In this document: positions 36,110 through 43,664 of the stretch, piece after piece | How the letters are laid out: each line of letters begins with the position of its first letter | Position numbering within the stretch: the stretch's first letter is position 1 | Source: JASGMR01 sp963664675 | Lineage (GTDB): Bacteria; Thermotogota; Thermotogae; Petrotogales; Kosmotogaceae | Assembly (NCBI GenBank): GCA_963664675.2 | Contig: CAXXLB010000007.1 | Location: forward strand, 248,001-312,000 | Length of the DNA stretch: 64,000 bases | Direction of reading: 5' to 3' | Position numbers and translations under genes: made by a program | Notes under the pieces: model-generated | What the model was told of the DNA's origin: nothing | The model's database searches: none | The model's input: only the letters and a program-made list of their open reading frames with translations

Positions 36110-37138
36110 CTATTTTTTCTTTATCATTCTGTTATATACAACACTGGAAATCAGAAAAAACACGATCCCTTCCAGTAAAATCAACAGTAAATCTGAATAT
36201 ATTAAATCTCCATAGCCGTTAAACAAAATGTTTCTTAAATTGAATAGTATTCCGTATGTGGGAATAATTCTCATGATTGGAGGATTAAATGAGGGTATAA
36301 GATATGAAAACATCGGTACTATAAGAACAAGATTGAGAGCCAGCATAGAAAAAAGGGATTGTGATATATTATCATAAAAACTCGCAAAAATTAATGAAAC
36401 TGAAGTTGAAAAAAAACTTCCCAAAGCAATCACTAAAAATAGTTCTAAATAATTTACCCTGAATCCAAATAATGGAAGACAAAAAACTGAGGTAAAAATA
36501 AGCCCTAAAAATATCAAATAAAGAACCTTGCCTAAAAGATACTCAAAAATTCTTCCGGGAGTAATCGAATAAGCATAAATTGTTCCTTCATTTTTTTCCG
36601 TAAAAATCATAGTGAATACAAAAACAATTCCCACCATTACCGCTTCCGTTAATAACAATATGGGAATCATATAGTAGTTCATCTTTATAGGTGAAGAAAT
36701 TTCACTATTCAGATATATCTTATTAAAATTGTTCTCGGAAAGAATTCCAAAAGAATTTAAAATTGATATTTTATACACTTCTTTTAATGCTTCATCTTCA
36801 TTTCCCTGGATAAAAAGTTCTACTTTTGGATTACTTTCAGTACCACTTATATATATTCCAAATGATTCCCGATTCCTGTCAAGTTTTGAATGTAATTCAT
36901 CTAAATTGTTTACAAAAAAAACATTTTCAAACTCTTCGATCTGAATGTCTTTATAATCAATTTCAAAATCTATTTCGGTAAATATGTAGACATTCGTATT
37001 TTGATTGATAAACCCCGGAAGAAGAAATTGAATAAAGACAATATAAAAAATCGCAATTCCTACCGTTAGTAAAAAATAGTTGCCTCTCCACCCAATTTTA
37101 ACTTCTTTCAAGAAATTAAAAAATATTCTTTTTATCAT
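36110..37138 (-). CDS. ABC-2 type transporter permease
   Basis: The 342-residue permease is paralogous to the next gene. It has a basic N-terminus (IKRIFFNFLKEVKIGWRGNYF), one helix and a long extracytoplasmic domain (about 35-165) with the same FGIYISG...VELFIQGNEDEA pattern. Five or six helices follow, with TEKNEGTIYAYSITPGRIFEYL. This architecture is typical of drug or lipid exporters of the YhgE/LinM-like ABC-2 group. It begins one nucleotide inside the ATPase stop. With the ATPase and the second permease it would form a heterodimeric exporter. Confidence 0.88.
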   Translation of the reverse strand: MIKRIFFNFLKEVKIGWRGNYFLLTVGIAIFYIVFIQFLLPGFINQNTNVYIFTEIDFEIDYKDIQIEEFENVFFVNNLDELHSKLDRNRESFGIYISGTESNPKVELFIQGNEDEALKEVYKISILNSFGILSENNFNKIYLNSEISSPIKMNYYMIPILLLTEAVMVGIVFVFTMIFTEKNEGTIYAYSITPGRIFEYLLGKVLYLIFLGLIFTSVFCLPLFGFRVNYLELFLVIALGSFFSTSVSLIFASFYDNISQSLFSMLALNLVLIVPMFSYLIPSFNPPIMRIIPTYGILFNLRNILFNGYGDLIYSDLLLILLEGIVFFLISSVVYNRMIKKK

Positions 37139-37992
37139 TATCCCAGTTCCCTTCCGGTAACTTTTATAAATATATCCTCAAGTGTCGCTTCCTGGGAATG
37201 AATCGTTTCGATTAATTTTGTTTTGGTTATTTCTACAATTCTTTGTTTATCTTTATCATCAACAAGAGACAATATTTCTTTATTCAGGCACCCATCATTT
37301 TCATATTCTATTTTCACCAACTTTTTTCCATAACGAAGTTTTAAATTTCTTGGCGAATCAATTAAAACTATTTTCCCGGAATTTATGAAAGCCACTCGGT
37401 CACAAAGTTCATCGGCCACCGTCATATTATGGGTCGTCAAAAAAATTGTCGTATTCTGTTTTCTGAGTCTTTTAATGATTTCTTTAATTAATACTGCATT
37501 CGATGGATCCAATCCGGAAACCGGTTCATCAAGAAATAAAATTTTGGGTCTATTTATCAATGATCTCGCAAAAACAAGCCTCTGTTGCATACCCTTTGAG
37601 TATTCACCGGCCTTCTTATTCGCTGCACTATCCAGATCAACCATTTTGAGAAGATTACTCGAGCTTTGAACGGGGTAATCATACATACTTGCAAAAAAAT
37701 CCAGATTTTCTTTTCCCGTGAGTTTTCCGTAAATATTTGGCTGTTCAAAAGAAACACCTATAGCATTAAAATAATCGCTGTTGAATTTTTCTATCCTCTC
37801 TTTTCTTAGATATATCTCTCCTTCCTGAACCGGTAAAATTCCAGTCAGTATCTTCTGTGTAGTTGATTTTCCTGCACCATTCGGTCCTAAAAATCCAAAG
37901 ATTTCTCCTTCATTAATATCAAAAGAAATTCCATTTACCGCATATTCGTGCGATTTATTGTATTTGAAAAACAGATTTTTTACTTCAATCAC
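37138..37992 (-). CDS. ABC transporter ATP-binding protein
   Basis: The 284-residue cytoplasmic ATPase powers the adjacent ABC-2 permeases. Walker A GFLGPNGAGKSTTQKIL starts near residue 33. The Q-loop region SFEQPNIYG, signature YSKGMQQRLVFARSL, Walker B ILFLDEPVSGLDP and H-loop FLTTHNM are all intact. The C-terminal DUF4162-like extension is also present. The start overlaps the TetR gene by 8 nt, so it is the second gene of a TetR-led operon. Confidence 0.92.
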   Translation of the reverse strand: MIEVKNLFFKYNKSHEYAVNGISFDINEGEIFGFLGPNGAGKSTTQKILTGILPVQEGEIYLRKERIEKFNSDYFNAIGVSFEQPNIYGKLTGKENLDFFASMYDYPVQSSSNLLKMVDLDSAANKKAGEYSKGMQQRLVFARSLINRPKILFLDEPVSGLDPSNAVLIKEIIKRLRKQNTTIFLTTHNMTVADELCDRVAFINSGKIVLIDSPRNLKLRYGKKLVKIEYENDGCLNKEILSLVDDKDKQRIVEITKTKLIETIHSQEATLEDIFIKVTGRELG

Positions 37993-38602
37993 TCATTTCA
38001 CTTCCCTTCAAGCCATCCCTTAAGTGATTTATATAAGCGTATAAAACTTCGTTTTTATTTGTATTTTCATTTTCTCTGCAGTATTCATCTATTACAATAA
38101 TATCCTGAAAAATAATCTGAGCCAAAACAGAATTGGGAAGATCGGATTTAATAGAACCCTTTTTTCTTTCTTTTTGCAATAATTTTGTTATTATATCGTT
38201 AGTTTTATATTTATATTTCAATAAGATTTCGTTCCGTAAAGATCTGTCCTGAAATAAGAATTCACTAATTTTCACATATCTTGGATATTTATTGAATAAA
38301 GCGTCAGACATGTCTATGAGAAGTTTTAATATCTGAAACAGGTTCATATTTTTATATCTATTATAAAATATTTCATCGAAGATCTCTTCTTTAATCTTTA
38401 TAATTTTTTCCAAAATATATGTATATAAATCAAGTTTATCATTAAAATATTGATAAAAACTCCCTTTAGAAATATTGGCTTCCTTAACAATGGTGTTAAT
38501 ACTCACTTTATCAAAAGGATGAGAACAGAATTGATTTAACGCTGCATCAATAATTCTGATTCTTTTATTTTCTTTTAAATTAAAAAAAGTCTTCTTTGGC
38601 AT
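37985..38602 (-). CDS. TetR family transcriptional regulator
   Basis: A 205-residue repressor-type protein with an N-terminal helix-turn-helix. KRIRIIDAALNQFCSHPFDKVSINTIVKEANISKGSFYQYFNDKLDLYTYI is canonical TetR (positions about 12-62; motif described, not repeated). The C-terminal ligand domain is divergent. The ATG at 38602 is preferred over an upstream frame because GAGGAG lies 8 nt before it, and the upstream part falls inside the operator. It leads the ABC exporter operon and probably represses it, itself included, by binding at 38618-38653. The inducer is unknown. Confidence 0.92.
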   Translation of the reverse strand: MPKKTFFNLKENKRIRIIDAALNQFCSHPFDKVSINTIVKEANISKGSFYQYFNDKLDLYTYILEKIIKIKEEIFDEIFYNRYKNMNLFQILKLLIDMSDALFNKYPRYVKISEFLFQDRSLRNEILLKYKYKTNDIITKLLQKERKKGSIKSDLPNSVLAQIIFQDIIVIDEYCRENENTNKNEVLYAYINHLRDGLKGSEMSD

Positions 38603-38617
38603 AAGTCGTCTCCTCAA

Positions 38618-38653
38618 ATATGACCTTGCAGTCATATGACCTCGTGGTCATAT
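38618..38653. promoter_or_regulatory. Overlapping-palindrome operator of the TetR operon
   Basis: Two inverted repeats share a half-site. ATATGAC pairs with GTCATAT across a 6-nt centre (38618-38637), and ATATGACC pairs with GGTCATAT across 4 nt (38634-38653). They sit immediately downstream of, and touching, the -10 of the minus-strand promoter, and upstream of the TetR ribosome site. This is the expected place for autorepression. Two TetR dimers could bind side by side. Confidence 0.8.
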
Positions 38654-38680
38654 ATTAAAACAATTTCCCGCGATTGTCAA
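38652..38680 (-). promoter_or_regulatory. Promoter of the TetR-ABC exporter operon
   Basis: On the minus strand a perfect TTGACA (38675-38680) is followed by a 17-bp spacer and TAATAT (38652-38657). The -10 overlaps the last two bases of the palindromic operator. Confidence 0.82.
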
Positions 38681-38702
38681 TATAAAATGATAAAATATTT
38701 TG

Positions 38703-39206
38703 ATGAGTTATAAATTGTTATTGTTGGGGCAGTATATTCCATTCGAAATCATTGAATCAAAAATTGATAGAAAACCAAAAATATTTTTTGGAAAGAAAAT
38801 CACTTTGATCGTGTATAAAGACTCTGATATTAATAAAATCCTTTATGATTGGTATAGAGAATATTGTTATAGTGTTGTAAAAAACAGAATAGAATTTTAT
38901 TCAAAATTAATTAAGAAAAAACCCAGAGAAATAAAAATCAAAAACCAAAAAACCATCTGGGGTAGCTGCAGCTCAAAAAACAGATTGAATTTTTGTTGGA
39001 AAATAATTCTGCTACCCATAGAACTTCTGAATTATATTGTAATTCATGAAATGTGTCATCTCGTTCACTTCAATCATTCTAAAAATTTTTGGGGTTGTCT
39101 CGAAGAAATTATTCCGGATTACAATGAAAGAATAAAAGAAATAAAAATATGGGAGAGAAAAATATTCGAATTGGATAATTTCATAAAACATGAAAAAAGC
39201 ACATGA
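38703..39206 (+). CDS. YgjP-like metallopeptidase (DUF45, M48-type)
   Basis: The 167-residue zinc-dependent hydrolase-like protein has the core KTIWGSCSSKNRLNFCWK, then PIELLNYIVIHEMCHLVHFNHSKNFW. The HEMCH motif plus the later His give the zinc site and Glu is the catalytic base. It is shorter than many YgjP proteins (~230) because the N-terminal sheet region is reduced. TTG at 38700 or ATG at 38703 may start it; neither has a ribosome site, so a leaderless or weakly translated mRNA is possible. It is divergent from the TetR operon. The function of the family is not firmly established. Confidence 0.85.
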   Translation: MSYKLLLLGQYIPFEIIESKIDRKPKIFFGKKITLIVYKDSDINKILYDWYREYCYSVVKNRIEFYSKLIKKKPREIKIKNQKTIWGSCSSKNRLNFCWKIILLPIELLNYIVIHEMCHLVHFNHSKNFWGCLEEIIPDYNERIKEIKIWERKIFELDNFIKHEKST

Positions 39207-39365
39207 ATCCTGTATCATATTATTTCATACTCTAAAAAATAAATTTAAAGAGCAATAAATATATTGTTTTAAAAATAGTATTTTTATATTTACTTACTGT
39301 TTACGCCAATTTAATTAGGAAAGGATAGTTTTAATATATTCTTTTTTTGAGAAAGGAGGGAAAGA

Positions 39366-39761
39366 ATGAAGAAATTAAACGTAGCACTAATAGCTCACGA
39401 TAAAAAAAAGATAGATCTCATAATGTTTATAAGAGAACACAAAGAGATATTCCAGGAATGCTCTTTATATGCGACTCATTCAACCGGAAAATTGATTGAA
39501 GAGAAAATTAAAATCTTTGATGTGACAAAATTTCAATCCGGTCCATTGGGAGGAGATCTCCAGATCGGTGCAATGATCGCTGAAAATAAAATGGATTTTG
39601 TAATTTTTTTAAGGGATCCTCTTACAGCACAGCCTCATGAACCGGATGTATCTGCGTTATTAAGAGTATGTGATGTTCATAACATACCTCTTGCCACTAA
39701 CCTCGCATCTGCCGATGCCTTAGTAACAGAAATTGAAATGAACCTTCATAAAGAAGAATAA
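39366..39761 (+). CDS. mgsA: Methylglyoxal synthase
   Basis: MgsA converts dihydroxyacetone phosphate to methylglyoxal and phosphate, a bypass used under phosphate limitation. The 131-residue protein shows ALIAHDKKK, ATHSTGKLI, the phosphate and catalytic segment SGPLGGDLQIGAMI, FLRDPLTAQPHEPDV with catalytic Asp and His, and IPLATN. AAGGAGGG at 39354-39361 is a strong ribosome site. It stands alone, with a terminator directly at its stop codon. Confidence 0.95.
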   Translation: MKKLNVALIAHDKKKIDLIMFIREHKEIFQECSLYATHSTGKLIEEKIKIFDVTKFQSGPLGGDLQIGAMIAENKMDFVIFLRDPLTAQPHEPDVSALLRVCDVHNIPLATNLASADALVTEIEMNLHKEE

Positions 39762-39778
39762 CTCCAAAGAGGAGTTAT
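39758..39778 (+). terminator. Hairpin at the mgsA stop codon
   Basis: ATAACTCC (39758-39765) pairs with GGAGTTAT (39771-39778) around AAAGA. The stem overlaps the TAA stop. The tail is only weakly T-rich, so termination efficiency is uncertain. Confidence 0.65.
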
Positions 39779-39799
39779 CGCTTCAAATTTATTAACAAA

Positions 39800-39831
39800 A
39801 CAAAAAAATAATCTCAGTAACAGAGATTATT
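39800..39831 (-). terminator. Intrinsic terminator of the pduL operon
   Basis: A 9-bp perfect stem pairs 39823-39831 with 39807-39815 around a 7-nt loop. On the minus strand it is followed by a T-rich run (TTTTTTTG). It overlaps the pduL stop codon and closes the five-gene minus-strand operon. Confidence 0.85.
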
Positions 39832-40417
39832 CTTCTATGATATATACCATTTGGTTATTACTCAAAAACGCTGCATTTGCTTCGTCAACATCCACATGAA
39901 ATTCCAATGCATATTTTGCGCTCACTCTAATGAGAACATCATCAAAAATAGTCTTTCTCTGACCATTCCCTTCGCAATAGACCTTAACAATATCTTTATC
40001 TTTAAGCTTATAAGTTTCAGCCTCTTCAGGGGTCATATGAATATGTCTTTTTGCAATTATAACGCCCCTGTCTAAGATAATTGTTCCCTTTGGACCCACG
40101 ACAGTCAAAGAAGCAGAACCTTCCAAATCGCCACTGTCCTTAAGCGGTGGTTTAACACCCAGTTGAAACGAATCTGTTCTTGATATTTCAATTTGCGTTT
40201 CCGGTCTGACGGGTCCTAAAACTCTTACTCCAGGAATTGCTCCTTTTTTTCCAACAATTATAACTTTTTCATCCGCAGCGTATTGCCCAGGTTGACCCAA
40301 ATCTTTTATAGGAGTGAGTTCGTACCCTTTCCCGAATAATGTTTTTAAATCCTCTTCGTTAACATGAATATGTCTATTTGATACGCCAGCCTTAATTCCT
40401 GGTCCTCGAAACTTCAA
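39827..40417 (-). CDS. pduL: Phosphate propanoyltransferase / phosphotransacylase (PduL)
   Basis: PduL interconverts acyl-CoA and acyl phosphate. In fermenters this makes acetyl phosphate for ATP synthesis. The duplicated beta-barrel has zinc-binding histidines in VSNRHIHV, AKRHIHM and EFHVDVDEAN. ISRTDSFQLGVKPPLKDSGDL and LTVVGPKG are typical. There is no N-terminal microcompartment targeting extension and no shell gene nearby, so it is likely the cytoplasmic housekeeping phosphotransacetylase. GGAGGTG precedes the start. It follows yqeH by 18 nt. Confidence 0.92.
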   Translation of the reverse strand: MKFRGPGIKAGVSNRHIHVNEEDLKTLFGKGYELTPIKDLGQPGQYAADEKVIIVGKKGAIPGVRVLGPVRPETQIEISRTDSFQLGVKPPLKDSGDLEGSASLTVVGPKGTIILDRGVIIAKRHIHMTPEEAETYKLKDKDIVKVYCEGNGQRKTIFDDVLIRVSAKYALEFHVDVDEANAAFLSNNQMVYIIEE

Positions 40418-40435
40418 AAAAATACACCTCCAAAA

Positions 40436-41542
40436 TTATTTGAATTTATCGTTATGAATCATTGCCCTTGTTTTCTTTACAAAAATATCCTTTGGTAACT
40501 TTAACGAAAATTCAAGTTGACCAAATGCCATGTTTATAAATCCCAGTCCAGATATATAAAGTTCTTCACCCTCATTGAGGAAGAACTTTTTTTCCGTAAA
40601 TACTATATCATTTAAACTGTCATTTTTATACGGCGGAAATAATATTTTTGGAATCCAATCAATGTATTTGTTTTCAGATTTTTCTTCATTTGTGATATGA
40701 ACACCGACGTTTTCCGGCGAAAAAAAATGAAAAACGGGAACGGGATTTCTTGAACCGCGAAAATTCATTTTTATATATGCACTGAAAAACACTGTCATAT
40801 CCCTATAACACTTTATAGTAGTTCTAATCAATTTTTTCTCAGGCAAAAAATGTCCCTTTGATTTATCATCAAGCAAGTCGGACAAACGATTCTTTGTATA
40901 TATTCCAGGTGTATCAACTATTTTAGTTCCATCTTTTGTTTGTAAAACGATAGGTTTCATAGTTGTTCCGGGATATCTGCTAACAGTTGTCGATTCATTT
41001 CTTAATAAACTATTTATAAAACATGATTTACCAACACTGGTAACACCAACTACAGCGATTTTTTTGTATTTTCCCCCGTTTATTTCTTTTTCAATTTTTT
41101 CTATACCTCTGTTTTTCTTTGAAGAGATCAGATAAATATTCTTTTTTTCCGTTTTTAATTCCCTGCTCAACCAATCTTTTATTTCCCTGGAGGAAATTTG
41201 TGGTGGAAATAAATCAACTTTATTCGCAACGTAAAGTATTCTCTTTCCATCGATCAGATTTAAAATTCTTTTATCAAACGTACCGAAAAAGTCTGACAGA
41301 TCAATCAAAAAAATTATATTATCAATATCGTTAACGACTTTTGAGATATAATCAACAGTATGAATATTTCCAGTGTTCCCTTTAAACTCACCATAATGTT
41401 TTGTTCTGAAACAATCTTTACATAGTATTTCTTTATTTTGGGACAATCTAATTTCAAGAACAGATTCATCAATATAACCCGGTAAATCAGGGTTCTCTGT
41501 CTGAAGCTGAAGTCCGCACCCTTTGCACTTCAATATTAACAC
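40436..41542 (-). CDS. yqeH: Ribosome biogenesis GTPase YqeH
   Basis: YqeH is a circularly permuted GTPase needed for 30S assembly. The N-terminal treble-clef zinc finger (CKGCGLQL ... CKDCFRTKHY) starts at residue 5. The G motifs come in permuted order: YVANKVDLF (G4), SSKKNRG (G5-like), VVGVTSVGKSCFINSLL (G1), TTMKPIVL (G2) and DTPGIYT (G3). The C-terminal domain is complete. The start at 41542 is required by the zinc finger and supported by AAGGTG upstream, so the gene overlaps the YqeG-like gene by 56 nt. Confidence 0.93.
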   Translation of the reverse strand: MLILKCKGCGLQLQTENPDLPGYIDESVLEIRLSQNKEILCKDCFRTKHYGEFKGNTGNIHTVDYISKVVNDIDNIIFLIDLSDFFGTFDKRILNLIDGKRILYVANKVDLFPPQISSREIKDWLSRELKTEKKNIYLISSKKNRGIEKIEKEINGGKYKKIAVVGVTSVGKSCFINSLLRNESTTVSRYPGTTMKPIVLQTKDGTKIVDTPGIYTKNRLSDLLDDKSKGHFLPEKKLIRTTIKCYRDMTVFFSAYIKMNFRGSRNPVPVFHFFSPENVGVHITNEEKSENKYIDWIPKILFPPYKNDSLNDIVFTEKKFFLNEGEELYISGLGFINMAFGQLEFSLKLPKDIFVKKTRAMIHNDKFK

Positions 41543-42581
41543 CTTCTAAAATAGGTTTTTTTCTTAAATATTCCATGGCACGTTTTTCCAAAATTCTTAC
41601 AAACTTAGTCCAAAAAAACTCATTTTCAGATATTGGCTTAACTTTTATCGTAAGCGTTCCAAGCACATTACCCATAATAATATCGGTGAACAATTGATCT
41701 CCCACAACCGCTATCTCATAGGGATTCACTTTAAAATGCTTTAATATTTTTTTTAATTTAGATGTAAACGGTTTTTTTGCTTCTGCCACTACAAATATAT
41801 TTTTAAGATCTTTAGTAGCCCTTTTTATTCTTTCCTTTTTTCCATTAGAAATTATTATTGGAATCATATTTAAACTTTTTACCATTTTCAGAATCAATTT
41901 ACTGTTTTCGGACAATTCGAATGAATGATACTTTTCCAGTGTATTATCAAAATCAAACACTATTATCTTTATTCCGGCTTTTTTCAGCCCCAAAAAATCG
42001 ATATTTTCAACCGAATCTACAAAATAATGTGGAGTAGCCAAATCAAGAATTCTGGGAACCCATCCAACGGAGTAAAAATATGCTTTGTACATAAAAATCG
42101 TTCCCCCACCAATCAATCTCTGTGAAGGGCTCAAATCTTCTTTGTATGGGGGTTTTACAAGTATAGTATGCATACCAAGTCTGTTTCCTGCAACAATATC
42201 CGTAAAAAACAAATCTCCTATAATTACCGTTTCTTCTGGTACACTTTCTATTTGAATTAATACACTTCTCAATGCCTTAACACCAGGCTTTTTAAGAGAA
42301 TGAAAAAGCTTTAGTTTGTCTCCAAAATATGCCTTAGTGTTAGATATTCTTTCCATGGGAGAATTAGAAACAACCGCGACTTTAAAACCGTCAGAAAATA
42401 ACTTATCAATAACCGGACGATTTATACGATCAAATTCTGATTTCCAAACGGCAATGGTATTATCATAATCAAAAAGAATAGTTTTATATCCAAGCGATTT
42501 TAAATTATCATAATTTATATCTCTTATGCTTTCTTCAATCTGCTTGGGCTGAAACCAACTAAGTATGTCCAGGATTTTCAC
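41487..42581 (-). CDS. Tandem YqeG-like HAD phosphatase (two domains fused)
   Basis: The 364-residue protein consists of two complete YqeG-type HAD units; the family is normally about 170 residues. Unit 1 has FDYDNTIAVW (Asp38/Asp40), VVSNSPMERI and GDLFFTDIVAGNRLG. Unit 2 has FDFDNTLEKY (Asp210/Asp212), IISNGKKERI and GDQLFTDIIMGNVLG. Both nucleophile pairs are kept, so both sites could be active. YqeG-like proteins include phosphatidylglycerophosphatases, and the yqeG-yqeH order is conserved in many bacteria. The last 18 codons overlap the start of yqeH in another frame. Confidence 0.88.
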   Translation of the reverse strand: MKILDILSWFQPKQIEESIRDINYDNLKSLGYKTILFDYDNTIAVWKSEFDRINRPVIDKLFSDGFKVAVVSNSPMERISNTKAYFGDKLKLFHSLKKPGVKALRSVLIQIESVPEETVIIGDLFFTDIVAGNRLGMHTILVKPPYKEDLSPSQRLIGGGTIFMYKAYFYSVGWVPRILDLATPHYFVDSVENIDFLGLKKAGIKIIVFDFDNTLEKYHSFELSENSKLILKMVKSLNMIPIIISNGKKERIKRATKDLKNIFVVAEAKKPFTSKLKKILKHFKVNPYEIAVVGDQLFTDIIMGNVLGTLTIKVKPISENEFFWTKFVRILEKRAMEYLRKKPILEGVNIEVQRVRTSASDREP

Positions 42582-42816
42582 AAATTTCCACCACTTTTAA
42601 AGGCACTACATTACTTATACTTTTTAAAAATTTCAAACTTTCATCAAGCATATCACCGGGGACAATTATTTTCAATAATCCTCCTTTAGATAAATGTCTG
42701 ATATTCATCAAATTATCTTCCGCTTCTACAATATAACACAACGTGTGAATGTGTTTGCTTTTTATTTTTAAATACAGATCGTATTCTTTGAATTTATCCA
42801 AGATCATCCCTTCCAT
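42559..42816 (-). CDS. Small DUF4911-like protein
   Basis: The 85-residue soluble protein has an alternating beta/alpha pattern: DLYLKIKSKHIHTLCYIVEAED, LLKIIVPGDMLDESLKFLKSI and VPLKVVEI. I think it belongs to DUF4911, found near yqeG in related genomes, but this is from memory. An internal ATG at 42807 overlaps the upstream stop as ATGA and may be the real start. It overlaps the YqeG gene by 23 nt. The function is unknown; the fold pattern suggests a small binding domain. Confidence 0.65.
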   Translation of the reverse strand: MEGMILDKFKEYDLYLKIKSKHIHTLCYIVEAEDNLMNIRHLSKGGLLKIIVPGDMLDESLKFLKSISNVVPLKVVEICENPGHT

Positions 42817-43361
42817 TTTTTACTATAACTCATAAGGGCAGGCATAGAAATTACTTTATGTATCAAATGCAAAAAAACTTTCGCTGTTACCCTGGCATCA
42901 TCATAAGCCCTATGAGTAGGTTTATCATTTATTTTCAATTTTACCGCAATATCAGATAATTTATGGGAACTATCCGGAAATATTTCTTTTGTGATTTCCA
43001 GAGTATCGATGAAATTATTCGATAGAGGGTTTATTCCAGATTCTCTGGAAGCAAAGTCAAAAAAAATCATATCTGTTTTGATACCATGTCCAACTATAAT
43101 TGAATTACCAACATATCTTTTAAAATCCGGGAATATTTCTCTCAAAATAGGCTTGTTTTTAACATCAGAATTCTTTAAACCATGAATTGTAGTTATAAAA
43201 CCAGGTATCCTAACCTGAGGATCTACCAATGAATGATAAGAAAGATCGTATCTTATTCTGTCTTTGTAAACAGGTATTGCGGCAATTTCAAGAATTCTAT
43301 CACCATTAAAGGGATTGCTTCCGGTAGTTTCGGTATCTACGACTAAAAATATTTTTTCCAT
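42804..43361 (-). CDS. DnaQ-like 3'-5' exonuclease
   Basis: A DEDDh exonuclease-fold protein of about 185 residues. FLVVDTETTGSNPF (Asp-x-Glu), IHGLKNSDV, VGHGIKTDMIFFDF and THRAYDDARVTAKVF (His and the last Asp) are all in place. It resembles stand-alone PolC/DnaQ-type exonucleases used in proofreading or RNA/DNA turnover. The ATG at 43361 is preferred because AAGGAGG lies 9-10 nt before it; an open frame upstream to 43391 spans the ribosome site. It leads the five-gene minus-strand operon. Confidence 0.9.
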   Translation of the reverse strand: MEKIFLVVDTETTGSNPFNGDRILEIAAIPVYKDRIRYDLSYHSLVDPQVRIPGFITTIHGLKNSDVKNKPILREIFPDFKRYVGNSIIVGHGIKTDMIFFDFASRESGINPLSNNFIDTLEITKEIFPDSSHKLSDIAVKLKINDKPTHRAYDDARVTAKVFLHLIHKVISMPALMSYSKKWKG

Positions 43362-43570
43362 TCTACATACCCTCCTTGGGAATTTTACCATAGAATATAA
43401 AAGATATTGTCTATAATGGTAAATTCATACAGCCAGTTCGATTATTTATAATTTCTCAGATTTTAATATTTCCTTTATGAATATTTACGTTGATATAATT
43501 ATCTGATACTTCAAAAAACTTTTTGCCGCCATTGTAATCATTTATATTTTATGATATCGTTTTAAGTATA

Positions 43571-43617
43571 TTGGTGATGGAGTTCACCTTAACCGCGTAA
43601 ATGCTGATGACTCCTAT
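43571..43617 (+). promoter_or_regulatory. Fluoride riboswitch (crcB motif)
   Basis: The leader matches the crcB/fluoride motif from recall. GGTGATGGAGTTCACC forms stem P1 and its loop. TTAACCGC and a short variable stem follow, then GCTGATGACTCCTA. The loop GGAGT (43579-43583) can pair with ACTCC (43610-43614) as the pseudoknot. The 3' end of the aptamer overlaps the left arm of an intrinsic terminator, so fluoride binding would prevent termination and switch on the antiporter gene. Confidence 0.88.
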
Positions 43618-43654
43618 TGAATTTAGATTTTTCTAAATCAATAGGTTTTTTTTT
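43613..43654 (+). terminator. Expression-platform terminator of the fluoride riboswitch
   Basis: A long stem pairs 43613-43627 with 43632-43645 (one bulged A) around TTTT and is followed by nine T residues (43646-43654). Its first two bases are also part of the aptamer pseudoknot, giving a classic mutually exclusive switch. Confidence 0.9.
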
Positions 43655-43664
43655 GGAGAAGAAT

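Noticed and set aside
39827..40417. Bacterial microcompartment for PduL
   Set aside because: No targeting extension on PduL and no shell proteins in the window; a housekeeping phosphotransacetylase fits better.
43384..43423. Inverted repeat TTTACCAT/ATGGTAAA upstream of the exonuclease gene
   Set aside because: Arms are short and 24 nt apart, in very AT-rich DNA; no other support for an operator.
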